A stretch of DNA of 64,000 nucleotides from Streptomyces actuosus (GCF_016921115.1 NZ_JAFFZS010000002.1:1-64000), one strand, 5' to 3'. Shown: positions 7,245 to 17,513, numbered from the stretch's first letter. Notes: generated by a model from the letters alone, not told the origin. Made by a program: numbers and translations.

Positions 7245-9239
7245 ATGAGCGTTGACGGGCGGGACGGGTCACTCGGTGACGGCGACGCGCAGACCGGCGA
7301 CCCGGCCCTGCCGCAGGTGCCGAGTCAGGGCGGACGGGCGGGTGCCCCCGCGGGTGACGGCGCGCCCCGGGGCGGAGCACGCCGCGGCAGCCCCGTGGAA
7401 CCGGCTGCGGCCGGTGGCCCTTCCGACGGCGGCGTCCCGCCCCAGCGGGACCGGCACGAGGACGGCGACCTGCCGCCGGCGCGCGACCTGCCGCCGTCCG
7501 ACGTCGATCTGATCCAGCGGATGCGCGCGGGCGACGACACGGCGTACGAGGAGCTGTACCGGCGCCATGCCGACGCCGTGCGCCGCTACGCCCGCACCTG
7601 CTGCCGGGACGCGCACACCGCCGACGACCTCACCGCCGAGGTCTTCGCCCGCATGCTCCAGGCGGTCCGCGGCGGCTCGGGGCCCGAACACGCCGTCCGC
7701 GCCTACCTGCTCACCTCCGTGCGGCGCGTCGCCGCGCACTGGCTCCAGTCGGCCCGGCGCGAGCAGCTCGTCGACGACTTCGCTCTCTTCGCCGCCTCCG
7801 CGGCCCGTGCCACGGAGGGCGCCGACGACACCGTCGGCCTGGGCGCGGACGTCCATGCCCTGCACGAGGCCGAGCAGTCCATGGCGATGCGGGCCTTCCG
7901 CTCCCTGCCCGAACGGTGGCAGGCCGTGCTGTGGCACACCGAGGTCGAGGACGAGTCGCCCAGCGAGGTCGCCGTTCTGTTCGGCCTCGACGCCAACGGC
8001 ACGCGCGTGCTGGCGAGCCGGGCCCGCGAGGGCCTGAAGCAGGCCTATCTGCAGGCCCACGTCTCCGCCGCCCTCACCGGCGACGAGGCGTGCGCCCGCT
8101 ACGCCGACCAGCTCGGCAGCTACGCCCGGCGCAAGCTGCGCACCCGTGCCGAGCGGGGCCTGCGCAAGCACCTGGGGGAGTGCGCGCGGTGCCGCCTGGC
8201 GGCCAGTCAGATCGAGGAGGTCGCGGGCAGCATCCCGGCCGTGGTGCCGGTGGCCGTCATCGGCTGGTTCGGCGCCGCCGGGTACGCCAAGGCGCTCGGG
8301 CTCGTCACCGGCGGAGCCGGTGCGGGCGCGGCCGGCGCCGCGGGCGCCGCCGCCGCGGCCAGCGGAAGCTCCTCCGGCGCGGGCGCGGGCAGCGGGGCGG
8401 TCGTCTCGGAGGGGCTGGCCGCGCCCGTGAAGGCGGGGATCGCCGCCGGCGTCGTCGCCGTGGCGGCCACCGCGGTGGCGCTGGCCCTGACCGACGGCGG
8501 CAACCCGCCGAAGCGACCGGTGGCGCAACCTCCGGTGTCCGCGCCGGCGGTGCGGCAGGAGCCGCCGACCCCGGCGCCCCCGCCCGCCCCGACACCCACG
8601 CCCACCCCGACGCCGAGGCGGACACCTCCCGAGCCCGCGCCGGTGGTGCTGAAGCCGACCCCCGCGCCCGAACCGACCCCGACGCCGACCCCGACACCCA
8701 CGCCCAGACCGAAGCCGACACCGACACCGACGCCGACACCCTCGCCGGCCGCGACGCCGTCCCCCACCCCGAAGCCGACGCCCACGCCCACTCCGCCGCC
8801 CGCACCCGTCGTCTACCGGCTCAGCGAGGTGTCGTACGACGTCGCCGGCGACGGCACCGCGCCGGAGATCGACCTCGCCGGCAGCAGCTGGGTGTGGCAG
8901 CGGTACGGACTGTCCGTCGCCGGCCGGCACTACGCGCACGGCGTCACCGTCCGCGGCGACTCCTCGGTCACCGTGGCCCTGAACCGCTCCTGCTCGTCCT
9001 ACGACGCCGTGGTCGGCGTGGACGACATGATGCTGCGCCTCGGCAAGGTGCACTTCTCCGTCTACGCCGACGGGGTACGGCTGTGGCGGTCCGGAATGCT
9101 CAAGGGCGGGGAGCCGGCCGTGCCGGTGCATGTCGGCCTCGCCGGGCGCAGGACGGTCCGCCTGGTCGTCGAACCGCACACCCCGCTGGACAGGCCGGTC
9201 CTGGCCGACTGGGCCGAGTCGGCGTTCACCTGCTCGTAG
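7245..9239 (+). CDS. ECF-like sigma factor fused to zinc-finger, membrane anchor and NPCBM-type domain
   Basis: 664 aa with an unusual layout. Sigma region 2 lies at about 85-170 (YEELYRRHADAVRRYARTCC, TAEVFARML) and region 4 at about 205-270. A zinc-finger anti-sigma motif HxxxCxxC follows (H309, C313, C316). There are two hydrophobic segments (about 331-348 and 396-416), then a roughly 90-residue Pro/Thr stalk of TPTP repeats. The C-terminal 135 residues (YRLSEVSYDVAGDGTAPEIDL onward) resemble the NPCBM carbohydrate-binding fold. Sigma, anti-sigma and sensor thus appear in one chain, with the last domain presumably outside the cell; release would need proteolysis or a conformational change. 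Similar fusions are known in actinobacterial ECF classification (ECF52-like, from memory). Its 3' end overlaps the next gene by 14 bp. Confidence 0.85.
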   Translation: MSVDGRDGSLGDGDAQTGDPALPQVPSQGGRAGAPAGDGAPRGGARRGSPVEPAAAGGPSDGGVPPQRDRHEDGDLPPARDLPPSDVDLIQRMRAGDDTAYEELYRRHADAVRRYARTCCRDAHTADDLTAEVFARMLQAVRGGSGPEHAVRAYLLTSVRRVAAHWLQSARREQLVDDFALFAASAARATEGADDTVGLGADVHALHEAEQSMAMRAFRSLPERWQAVLWHTEVEDESPSEVAVLFGLDANGTRVLASRAREGLKQAYLQAHVSAALTGDEACARYADQLGSYARRKLRTRAERGLRKHLGECARCRLAASQIEEVAGSIPAVVPVAVIGWFGAAGYAKALGLVTGGAGAGAAGAAGAAAAASGSSSGAGAGSGAVVSEGLAAPVKAGIAAGVVAVAATAVALALTDGGNPPKRPVAQPPVSAPAVRQEPPTPAPPPAPTPTPTPTPRRTPPEPAPVVLKPTPAPEPTPTPTPTPTPRPKPTPTPTPTPSPAATPSPTPKPTPTPTPPPAPVVYRLSEVSYDVAGDGTAPEIDLAGSSWVWQRYGLSVAGRHYAHGVTVRGDSSVTVALNRSCSSYDAVVGVDDMMLRLGKVHFSVYADGVRLWRSGMLKGGEPAVPVHVGLAGRRTVRLVVEPHTPLDRPVLADWAESAFTCS

Positions 9240-12200
9240 GGGCCGGGCCGGCGCCGTGGTCGGCCACCGAACGGTCGAGTTCGCGGCAGATATCGTCCGG
9301 GGTGAGCGCCGCGCCCCGGGCGTGCTCGGCGGCGTAGCACGCGGCACCGAGGACGGCCCGGGCCGCGGCCTCGGCCCGGGCGGCGGCGTCGGCCTCCGGC
9401 CGGGGGCGCGGGTACCCGCCGCGCAGCCGGTCCGCCGCGCCGAGCAGCCGGGCCGCGCGGGCGAAGTCGCCGAGGTCGGCCAGCAGCCCCGCCCCGATGT
9501 CCGCCGTCCCCGCCACCACCGGCTCGGCGCACCGCCTCTCCACCGCCTCGCGGTGCGCGGCGGCCAGCGGGGGCAGCCCGTGCGCCGGGCCGGACCCGGC
9601 GGCGCGGACCAGCGCGTCGACCGCGCCCAGCATCACCGAGAACTGAGGCGGCGGCGTGCCGCGCATCGCCGCCTGCCGGGAGGCCTCGTGGAGCTCCCGC
9701 GCCCGGGCGGTGTCCTTGTCGTCCAGCGCCATCTGGGCACGCAGCAGCAGGACGAACGCCTCGGTGTCCGCCACGCCGTACCGGTCGGCGGCGACGGCCG
9801 CCTCGTCCAGGGCGGCCACCGCGGCGGGGCGGTCCCCGGCACGGTAGGCGATCTCGCCGAGCCGGGCGAGCAGGAACGGCGACTCGGCGTACGCACCGAC
9901 CTCGTGGGCGAGCCGCAGCGCCTCCCGGTACTCCCCCTCGGCCTCAGCGAACCGGCTCCGGGCCATGGCTGCCTCACCGGCGGCGCTGGACACGTGTGCC
10001 TGCATCCAGCGGTCGCCGACACGGCGGCCGATGGCCCGCAGCTCGGCGAGGTCGTCGTCGATGCGTTCCATGCCGCCCGAGGAGTCGACGGCCAAGTGGG
10101 TGCGGATCATGAGGGTGACGCCGACCTCCCAGTCCCCGCCGTGGGCGCGGCACTGGGCGAGCGCGGTGCCGAGGGCCGTCCGCATGTCGCCCACGTCGCC
10201 CAGGAAGTGCGCGGCCAGCGGCCACACCACCCCGGGCATCCGGGCCGTCCGGGGCCCTCCCCGCTCGAAGTGGGCCAGCAACCGGGACACGTACCGCCGC
10301 GTCCGCTCGTCCGGCGGGGAGTCCGCCGGCGGAAGTTCGCTGCGGTAGAACAGGTCGAGCATCCGCAGGTCCATCCGCAGGTCGTGCCGCGGGTGCCGCG
10401 TCTCGCCGTCCGGTGCCGTGAGGAAGGCGTCCACGAGGTCGGGGACGGCGCCGGAAAGGGCATCGCCGACGGCATCGGAGGCGGCCCCGCCGGTGGCATC
10501 GGACGCCGATGCGGCGGGCGGGTCGCCGACGGTGGGCGGGGCCCCGGGGGATCTGGCGTGACCGCCCTGCGGGTGCGGTGCGCTGGACGCCCGAGCGTCC
10601 AGGGCCGCGCCCAGGCGGAGGGTGCGGGTGACCCAGTCGTGCCCCTCGCGGTGGTAGTTGCGCAGCCACCAGAACCAGCCCACGGAGAGGCACAGCGCAC
10701 CGGCCTCCTCCTCGTCGCCGGAGGTGAGGGCCCGGTGCAGGGCCGCGCGGATGTTGTCCAGTTCGGTCTCCAGGCAGGCGATCCAGGGCAGTTGCCCGGC
10801 GGACCGCAGCTGCGGCTCCGCCTGCGCCGTCAGCGCGGACACCCACGCGCGGTGCCGCAGTTCGGCACCGGCACGCAGCCCGGGGACCTCGGCGGCGCGT
10901 TCGGCGGCGTACTCGTGGATCGTCTCCAGCATGCGGTAGCGCATGCCGGGGGACGCGTCCCGCCCGTGCCCGGACGGGTACGGGGTCGCGACGACGAGGG
11001 ACTTGTCGACCAGCGCCCCGACGAGTTCGGCGACCGGCCCGGTGCACACGGCCTCCGCCGCCGCCAGGTCCCAGCCGCCGGCGAAGACGGACATCTCGCA
11101 CAGCATCGTCCGCTCCGGCTCGTCGAGCAGGTCCCAGGACCAGTCGACGACGGCCCGCAAGGTCTGCTGGCGGGGCAGCACGGTGCGGCTGCCGGAGGTG
11201 AGGAGGCGGAAGCGGTCGTCGAGGCGGTCGGCGATCTGCCGGGGCGTCAGCATCCGCAGCCGGGCGGCGGCCAGCTCGATGGCCAGCGGCAGGCCGTCGA
11301 GGCGGCGGCAGATCTCCGCGACGGCGTCCTGGTCGCTCAGCGCCTCGCCGGCGTCGGGACCGACGGTCGCGGCGCGCTCCCGGAAGAGGCGGTGCGCCTG
11401 GTCGGGGCGCAGCGGAGCGACCGGGCGCACCGCCTCGCCGGGGACGCCGAGGGGTTCGCGGCTGGTGGCGAGGACGGTGAGCCCGGGGCAGCGGGTCAGG
11501 AGGGTCTCGGCGAGGCCGGCGGCCGCGCCGACGACGTGCTCGCAGTTGTCGAGGATCAGCAGCTGACGGCGTGGGGCGCAGTGGTCGACGAGGAGGGCGA
11601 CCGGGTCGTCCTGCTGGCCGGCCAGGTCGTTGGCCAGCAGAACGGTCTCGCGCAGGCCGAGGGCGCTGACGACCGCGCCCGGCACCGCCTCGGGCCGGTC
11701 GAGCGGCGCCAGCTCGGCCAGCCACGCCTGCGGGATGCCGGCGGCGGCCTCCTCGGCGAGACGGGTCTTCCCGGAGCCACCCGGTCCGACGAGGGTGACC
11801 AGACGGGCGCTGCGCAGGTCGGAGCGGAGGGCCGCGAGCTCGGGTTCCCGGCCGACGAACGACGTGAGCCGCGGACGGATGTTGCCGGTCCCGGCGGACA
11901 GGTGCCGCGGCGCGGGTCCGGCCGCCGGCTCCGCCGCGGATGTGGAGCGCCGCGCGGGGTCGAGCAACTCGGCGTGCAGCGCCCGCAGTTCCGGCCCGGG
12001 GTCGGCGCCGAGGCCGTCGGCGAGGGTACGGCGGGCGGCGTCGTAGGCGGCGAGTGCGTCGGCCGTGCGGCCGCAGTCGCGCAGGGCACGCAGCAGCAGG
12101 GCTCTCAGCGGCTCGTCGTACGGGTGCGCCGCGGTGAGTTCCTGCAGCTCCGGTACGGCGTCCCTGGCGCGGCCCAGGCGCAGGCGGGCCTCGGCGCGGG

Positions 12201-12669
12201 CGCGGGCCGCCTCCAGGCGCAGGGCCTGCGCGCGGGTGGCCGCGGTGCGGTCGGGGAGGTCGGCGAGCGCCGGCCCCCGCCACAGCGCGAGCGCCTCGTC
12301 GAGGGCGGGGGCGGCGGTGGCTGCGTCGCCTCCGCCGAGGGCGGCCGCGGCCTGCCGTAGGAGCCGCTCGAAGACGTGGAGGTCGACATCGCCCTCCGTC
12401 GCGGCGAGCCGGTAGCCGCCGGGCTCCGAGGTGACGGCGTCCCTGCCGAGGACGCGGCGCAGACGGGCGACGAGGGCCTGGAGGGCGGCGGGGGCGTCCT
12501 GGGGCGGGTCGTCGGCCCACACGTCCCCGATCAGGGTCTCGGGGGCGGTGACACGGCCGGGCCGCAGGGCGAGGGCGGCGAGCAGGGCTCGGAGGCGGGG
12601 GCCTCCGACGGGCAGGGGTCTGCCGTGGTCGTCCTCCGCCTGTGTGACGCCCAGGATTCCGTACCGCAC
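9226..12669 (-). CDS. AfsR/SARP-family regulator with NB-ARC and TPR domains
   Basis: About 1147 aa. The N-terminal OmpR-like winged helix (VRYGILGVTQ to SEPGGYRL) is followed by a bacterial transcriptional activation domain (about 95-240) and an NB-ARC ATPase (Walker A GPGGSGKT near residue 290, Walker B LLILDNCEHV). The C-terminal half holds TPR-like helices. This is the AfsR architecture: ATP-dependent activators of pathway or global genes. The GTG at 12669 fits the family N-terminus, but the ribosome-binding site is weak. A low-complexity Ala/Gly/Asp insert lies near 10440-10560. Convergent with the sigma gene (14-bp overlap of 3' ends). The target is unknown. Confidence 0.88.
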   Translation of the reverse strand: MRYGILGVTQAEDDHGRPLPVGGPRLRALLAALALRPGRVTAPETLIGDVWADDPPQDAPAALQALVARLRRVLGRDAVTSEPGGYRLAATEGDVDLHVFERLLRQAAAALGGGDAATAAPALDEALALWRGPALADLPDRTAATRAQALRLEAARARAEARLRLGRARDAVPELQELTAAHPYDEPLRALLLRALRDCGRTADALAAYDAARRTLADGLGADPGPELRALHAELLDPARRSTSAAEPAAGPAPRHLSAGTGNIRPRLTSFVGREPELAALRSDLRSARLVTLVGPGGSGKTRLAEEAAAGIPQAWLAELAPLDRPEAVPGAVVSALGLRETVLLANDLAGQQDDPVALLVDHCAPRRQLLILDNCEHVVGAAAGLAETLLTRCPGLTVLATSREPLGVPGEAVRPVAPLRPDQAHRLFRERAATVGPDAGEALSDQDAVAEICRRLDGLPLAIELAAARLRMLTPRQIADRLDDRFRLLTSGSRTVLPRQQTLRAVVDWSWDLLDEPERTMLCEMSVFAGGWDLAAAEAVCTGPVAELVGALVDKSLVVATPYPSGHGRDASPGMRYRMLETIHEYAAERAAEVPGLRAGAELRHRAWVSALTAQAEPQLRSAGQLPWIACLETELDNIRAALHRALTSGDEEEAGALCLSVGWFWWLRNYHREGHDWVTRTLRLGAALDARASSAPHPQGGHARSPGAPPTVGDPPAASASDATGGAASDAVGDALSGAVPDLVDAFLTAPDGETRHPRHDLRMDLRMLDLFYRSELPPADSPPDERTRRYVSRLLAHFERGGPRTARMPGVVWPLAAHFLGDVGDMRTALGTALAQCRAHGGDWEVGVTLMIRTHLAVDSSGGMERIDDDLAELRAIGRRVGDRWMQAHVSSAAGEAAMARSRFAEAEGEYREALRLAHEVGAYAESPFLLARLGEIAYRAGDRPAAVAALDEAAVAADRYGVADTEAFVLLLRAQMALDDKDTARARELHEASRQAAMRGTPPPQFSVMLGAVDALVRAAGSGPAHGLPPLAAAHREAVERRCAEPVVAGTADIGAGLLADLGDFARAARLLGAADRLRGGYPRPRPEADAAARAEAAARAVLGAACYAAEHARGAALTPDDICRELDRSVADHGAGPAPTSR

Positions 12670-12942
12670 CGGGTCATTGTCGCCGGGGCCGTCGGGAGGG
12701 GCACGCGGTTTGCGAGCCGGAGCGGTGTCGCACCGCCGGCGGGGCGAGGGGGAGCGTGACCTTCCCGGCGTCTTCCGGCCTGTCCCCGCCACTCCGGGCG
12801 CCTTCAGGTCGGCGCCTGCCACTCCCGACGCCTCCCGCCCTCGCCTCCCTGCGCCTTCAGGCCGGTCCCGGCGTCTCCCCCGGCCTGTACCGGCTCCTCC
12901 CGGCGCCGCGGGCCGTCCCCCGCCCCCGGCTCCGCGTACGGG

Positions 12943-15030
12943 TCAGCCCAGTCGGCGTACCGGCTCCACCGCCCGGGGTGTGCGGGTGATGCCCGACGGG
13001 ACGGCACGCGCGCGTGCCGGTGTGCCGGTCCAGCAGGTTCCCCGGCGGGCCAGGAGGCGGCGGAGCCACAGCTCCAGGGCGACGATCTCGGCGAGACCGT
13101 CCAGGGGAAGCGGGTCGCCGACGGCGGCGCCGCGCAGGGCCTTGCGGACCACGCGGGCCTCGACGAGGCCGGCCTCGGCCAGGAGCGGGGTGTCGAAGAG
13201 CGCCAGCAGGGGATCCGCGGCCACCCGGAGGCCGGTGCGGGCCGCGGCGGCCGAGGACGCGTGGGAGGGGGCGCCCCAGCCGGGCGGCAGGTCGCTCACG
13301 CCGGCGCCCTGCAGGACGGTGCGCAGGATCTCCGCTCGGGCGCCGGGCCGGACCCGCAGGGTCTCCGGAAGGGTGCGGCAGGCGCGGACGACCTGGTTGT
13401 CGAGGAACGGGGCGTGCAGGCGCTGCGAGCGGATCTCCGCCGCCTGTTCCAGGATCCTCAGGTCCGCGGCGTGCCGGGCGAGCGCGGCACGCGCGCGGTG
13501 GTCGCCGGGGCGGTGCCCCGGACCCGCCCCGGAGCGGTGCAGGGTCTCCCGGAGGCGGACCGACACTTCCGCCAGGGCCTCACCGGTCAGCCAGCGGGCG
13601 GCCGGACCGGGCGAGGCCCAGGCGAGTGCCGCCAGGGACGCTCCGACCGCTCCGCCGGGTTCGTCGAAACGCTGGTGCAGCAGGCGTTCGGCCAGGCTCT
13701 CCAGCCCCGCCCGGTAGGGCGTGCGGGCCAGGCGGCGGGCGGCGGCGTACACCCGCGCGGGGACGAGGACCGAGCCGTCCGCCTTGGCCAGCGCGGCGAC
13801 CGGGCGGACCAGGTGCCGGCGCTTGCGGTCCATGAGCAGGTCGGCGAGGCGCGCGGGGTGGGCGTCCAGGACCTGGCGGGCCCCGTGCCCGATGAAGTGG
13901 TCCGCACTGCCGGACATCAGGCGGGCGCGGTGGCGGGCCGCCGTCACCAGGACGGAGCCGGGCTCGTCGGTGAGCGGGCCGTCCAACTCGGCGTACGGCA
14001 GGACGTCCTCGCCACCGGTGACGACGACGTGGTGCAGACGGGGGTTGGCCGCGAGGGCGCCCGCCCGCTCCAGTTCGGCCTCGCGGCCGGCGACCGCGAG
14101 GTCGTTGAAGGTGACCGCCAGCAGGCGTTCCCCGGCGCCGGTGCCGTGGCCGAGGACCGTTCCCGGCCTGCCCGGCAGGCCTGCGGCCAGCAGCGCGAGC
14201 GTGCCGGAGGCCGGGCCGCCGGAGAGGTCGGCGCCGATGCCGGGGACGGGCATCCCGCGCGCGGCGCGCCGTTCGGCGGGGCCCATCCCGGGGACCGGGC
14301 CGGGGTCGATGTCGGGGACGTGCCGGGGCGCGGACAGGCGGGTGCGCACGGCGTCGACGAGCGCGTCGCGCACACCGTCCACGGCGCTGTCCGGGTCGGC
14401 CGCGGGGGCGGCCACGGCGAGCGAGGCGACCGGCTCGTAGCCGGCGATCTCGCGCGCCCCTGCGCGAAGGATCAGCGCGTGCCCCGGCGGGATGCGCTGC
14501 ACTCCCGCGTACGGGGTGGAGTCGTGCAGCGCGGCCGGCACGTCGGGCGCGGCGAGCAGGGCGGCGAGGTGCCCGAAGTCCAGGTTGGCCTCGATGAGGT
14601 CGGCCAGGGGAAGTGCGGCCGTCGCGTAGGCGGTGCCGCCCGCCCAGGGGGTGTGGAACACCGGGCGGGCCCCGGCGAGGTCGCCGCAGACGGTGACCCT
14701 GCGGCCGACCTGGACGACGGCGGTGTAGCTGCCGGGCCAGGCGGTCAGGTGGCGCAGTGCGCCGCCGCGGGCGGCGAACAGGCCGACGCGCAACTGCTCG
14801 TCGGTCGCGCCGCACAGGCCCAGCACGGCGATACGGGTCGCGGGGTCGGCCTTGACCACCCGGACCTCGTCGGGCCGCCAGTCGCCGACCGCCCAGAGCG
14901 GGTCCGGGTCGCCCCACAGCAGCTGCGAGCCGACGGGGTGCACGGTCTCACCGTCGTGTCCGGTGGTCCCGGCGGAGCCGACCTCGGCGACCCTCGCGGC
15001 GGTGCTGCTCCATCCCACCAACCACCGCAT
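12943..15030 (-). CDS. Asparagine synthetase / lasso-cyclase-like protein with degenerate ATP motifs
   Basis: About 695 aa from ATG 15030, chosen because GGAGG lies 6 nt upstream; a GTG at 15042 overlaps that site. An N-terminal glutaminase-like region (about 1-200) lacks a Cys at position 2. The C-terminal synthetase-like region has DLSGGPASG where the pyrophosphate loop SGGxDS is expected, and MSGSADHFIGHG where GxGGDE is expected. Asp and Gly residues needed for ATP/Mg binding are therefore changed. No lasso precursor, RRE or protease gene is adjacent. It may be a pseudoenzyme or use another chemistry. Conserved in Streptomyces as far as I recall; function unknown. Confidence 0.75.
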   Translation of the reverse strand: MRWLVGWSSTAARVAEVGSAGTTGHDGETVHPVGSQLLWGDPDPLWAVGDWRPDEVRVVKADPATRIAVLGLCGATDEQLRVGLFAARGGALRHLTAWPGSYTAVVQVGRRVTVCGDLAGARPVFHTPWAGGTAYATAALPLADLIEANLDFGHLAALLAAPDVPAALHDSTPYAGVQRIPPGHALILRAGAREIAGYEPVASLAVAAPAADPDSAVDGVRDALVDAVRTRLSAPRHVPDIDPGPVPGMGPAERRAARGMPVPGIGADLSGGPASGTLALLAAGLPGRPGTVLGHGTGAGERLLAVTFNDLAVAGREAELERAGALAANPRLHHVVVTGGEDVLPYAELDGPLTDEPGSVLVTAARHRARLMSGSADHFIGHGARQVLDAHPARLADLLMDRKRRHLVRPVAALAKADGSVLVPARVYAAARRLARTPYRAGLESLAERLLHQRFDEPGGAVGASLAALAWASPGPAARWLTGEALAEVSVRLRETLHRSGAGPGHRPGDHRARAALARHAADLRILEQAAEIRSQRLHAPFLDNQVVRACRTLPETLRVRPGARAEILRTVLQGAGVSDLPPGWGAPSHASSAAAARTGLRVAADPLLALFDTPLLAEAGLVEARVVRKALRGAAVGDPLPLDGLAEIVALELWLRRLLARRGTCWTGTPARARAVPSGITRTPRAVEPVRRLG

Positions 15031-15724
15031 CGACGCCTCCACAGGCTGTGGACATTCCGTGCACCGTACGAACGGTTCACCATGCTGCCACGAAGAGCGG
15101 CGCTCGGCGGGGCGACGACGCCGGTTGCGCGCCGCGAAGTGCGCCGGGGAGTGCGCTGCGGGGGCGGAACGGCTGCGACGCGAATGCGCCCCCGATTCGC
15201 TCCCCCAAAACGCCCTGTGCGCCGTGAAGTTCCATGGTGGGAGCGGGAATCGGGCGGTCCGAACGAGGGTCGATTTTCAGCCAAATCGAGGGCATCCGGG
15301 GCGGATTGGCGCGCGTCCACGCGCAAAGCGCACACGCTCCGTACATATGCGACCCGGCCTCAGCACAAGGTCCAAAAAGCGCACGGTCCGGGAGACGGCG
15401 ACGTCTCCCGGACCGGTCCGCCGCCCGCGGGGATGAAGGCGGCGGTGTCCCCCAGCCCACTGGATCCAGTACAGCGGGCCGACCCACGCACCACCCATGG
15501 AACCGCTCCCCCGATGGCCGGAGAAGAGCGCACGGACGGGCGCACGGCCACACGGCGGGAGCGCGCCGCAACCCTGCGTGCAGGCGCCCGCACTTCAGTA
15601 CGGACCACAATCCCGCCAACCGGAACAATGCCCCTTAACGCTTGGGATGCGGCGAACTACGCTGGGTTTACGAATGCCGCGTGGTTATGCCAGCGCGGCA
15701 GCCGTCTGTGTCGAGGGGTGGCGC
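15031..15724. other. 694-bp intergenic region between divergent genes
   Basis: No credible gene. The sequence is less GC-biased than the flanks and contains the promoter listed at 15635-15663. I see no RNA structure or repeat in the rest. Confidence 0.4.
15635..15663 (+). promoter_or_regulatory. Putative promoter of the TPR regulator gene
   Basis: TTAACG (15635-15640), a 17-bp spacer and TACGCT (15658-15663) make a credible sigma-70-type promoter about 60 bp before the ATG at 15725. Confidence 0.45.
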
Positions 15725-17146
15725 ATGTCCAGGGAGCAACGCGGGCCGAACGAAAAACTCGGCGCCGTTCTCGCCCTCGCGGGAATCAGCAACGCAGGGC
15801 TCGCCCGCCGCGTCAACGACCTTGGCGCCCAACGCGGATTGACTCTTCGCTACGACAAGACCTCGGTGGCGCGCTGGGTGTCGAAGGGCATGGTGCCGCA
15901 GGGTGCGGCACCGCACCTCATCGCCGCCGCCATCGGCCAGAAGCTGGGCCGTCCGGTGCCGCTCCACGAGATCGGCCTGGCGGACGCGGACCCGGCGCCC
16001 GAAGTCGGCCTCGCCTTCCCGCGCGACGTCGGACTGGCGGTGAAGTCGGCGACGGACCTGTACCGCCTCGACCTCGCCGGGCGTCGCGCCGGCTCCGGCG
16101 GCATCTGGCAGTCCCTGGCCGGTTCGTTCGCAGTGAGCGCATACGCAACGCCCGCCTCACGCTGGCTGATAACACCGGCCGACAGCTCGGTGGCGCGCGA
16201 GGCCGGCCCGGCGGAGGGCTCCGGCGCACCGATCAAAGTCGGCCACAGCGACGTGCAGAAGCTCCGTGAGGCCGCCGAGGACGCCAGGCGCTGGGACTCC
16301 AAGTACGGAGGCGGCGACTGGCGTTCGTCCATGGTGCCGGAGTGCCTGCGGGTGGAGGCGGCGCCCCTGCTGCTCGGCTCCTACTCCGACGAGGTGGGCC
16401 GGACCCTGTTCGGGGCGTCGGCCGAACTGACCCGCCTCGCCGGCTGGATGGCCTTCGACACGGGGCAGCAGGAGGCCGCGCAGCGGTACTACATCCAGGC
16501 ACTGCGACTGGCCCGTGCCGCGGCGGACGTCCCGCTCGGCGGATACGTGCTGGCGTCCATGTCGCTCCAGGCCACCTACCGGGGCTTCGGCGACGAGGGC
16601 GTCGATCTCGCGCAGGCCGCCCTGGAGCGCAACCGCGGCCTGGCCACCGCCCGCACCATGAGCTTCTTCCGTCTCGTCGAGGCACGTGCGCACGCACGCG
16701 CGGGCGACGGGCAGGCCGCCGGGGCCGCCCTGACGGCGGCGGAGGGCTGGCTGGAGCGGTCCCGCCCCGGCGACAACGACCCGTCGTGGCTGGGCTTCTA
16801 CTCCTACGACCGCTTCGCCGCGGACGCCGCGGAGTGCTACCGCGACCTCAAGGCCCCGCGGCAGGTCCGCCGGTTCACCGAGCAGGCCCTGTCGAAGCCC
16901 ACGGAGGAGTTCGTCCGCTCGCACGGGCTCAGGCTGGTCGTCTCCGCGGTCGCCGAGCTGGAGTCCGGGAATCTGGACGCGGCGTGCGAGCAGGGCGTGC
17001 GGGCGGTGGAGGTCGCGGGGCGGATCTCCTCGGCGCGGACGACGGAGTACGTGAAGGACCTGCTGCACCGCCTGGAGCCGTACGGCGACGAGCCCCGTGT
17101 GGTGGAGCTGCGGGAACGGGCCCGGCCGCTGCTCGCCCCGGCATAG
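15725..17146 (+). CDS. Sporulation-associated TPR regulator (SCO4114/NsdA-like)
   Basis: 473 aa from ATG 15725 (GAGGGG upstream). The first about 85 residues look like a DNA-binding domain typical of this Streptomyces family ([20 protein letters not shown], then [18 protein letters not shown]). The rest is TPR-like helical repeats ([36 protein letters not shown]). Its place in the order recalls SCO4114, described as a sporulation-associated protein, and it resembles the NsdA group of developmental and antibiotic regulators. It stands alone between a divergent asparagine-synthetase-like gene and lhgO. The exact role is inferred. Confidence 0.75.
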   Translation: MSREQRGPNEKLGAVLALAGISNAGLARRVNDLGAQRGLTLRYDKTSVARWVSKGMVPQGAAPHLIAAAIGQKLGRPVPLHEIGLADADPAPEVGLAFPRDVGLAVKSATDLYRLDLAGRRAGSGGIWQSLAGSFAVSAYATPASRWLITPADSSVAREAGPAEGSGAPIKVGHSDVQKLREAAEDARRWDSKYGGGDWRSSMVPECLRVEAAPLLLGSYSDEVGRTLFGASAELTRLAGWMAFDTGQQEAAQRYYIQALRLARAAADVPLGGYVLASMSLQATYRGFGDEGVDLAQAALERNRGLATARTMSFFRLVEARAHARAGDGQAAGAALTAAEGWLERSRPGDNDPSWLGFYSYDRFAADAAECYRDLKAPRQVRRFTEQALSKPTEEFVRSHGLRLVVSAVAELESGNLDAACEQGVRAVEVAGRISSARTTEYVKDLLHRLEPYGDEPRVVELRERARPLLAPA

Positions 17147-17513
17147 ACGTGTGTGGGCGGGGGCCGAGCCGGTGCGGAGGCGGTCCGGCCGCGGCTCGGA
17201 CGCCACGCGTACGGGAGGCGGCCTCGGCGGCGGTGCGTCGGGCGGAGGCGGAGGGGCCGTCGTCCCCGCGCGGACGACGCCGGACGCCAGGGCCTGCCGG
17301 TCCGCGGTGGGCCCACCGCGCGGGCGGTCGTCCACCTCGCCGCGGGGCCGTGCGCCGACGGTCGGGGCCGGCCGTTCGGACCGGCCGTTCGGACCGGCCC
17401 GGAGGAGCCGCCGGCCGGCACGGGACCGCGGCGGCCGAGCAGCGCCCTCGGCCGTCCGCGTTTGAACGCGATGTCAGTGGCGCAGTGCACTATCGATGTG
17501 GGAGGTGGTGCAG
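17147..17513. repeat. Intergenic region with a 13-bp tandem repeat
   Basis: About 365 bp without a gene. At 17368-17399 the unit CCGGCCGTTCGGA is repeated 2.5 times and can fold on itself, possibly acting as a terminator for the upstream regulator. TTGAAC at 17462 may be a -35 for lhgO, with only a poor -10. Confidence 0.4.

Noticed and set aside
8585..8800. Possible CRISPR-like or minisatellite array
   Set aside because: The repeats are codon repeats for the Thr-Pro stalk of the sigma-factor fusion, with no spacers of constant length.
9130..12360. 1076-codon plus-strand frame antisense to the AfsR-like gene
   Set aside because: Low-complexity composition and no motif; the minus strand encodes winged-helix, NB-ARC and TPR domains.
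12943..15724. Lasso peptide biosynthetic cluster
   Set aside because: Only a cyclase-like protein with degenerate ATP motifs is present. I found no precursor peptide, RRE protein, protease or transporter around it.
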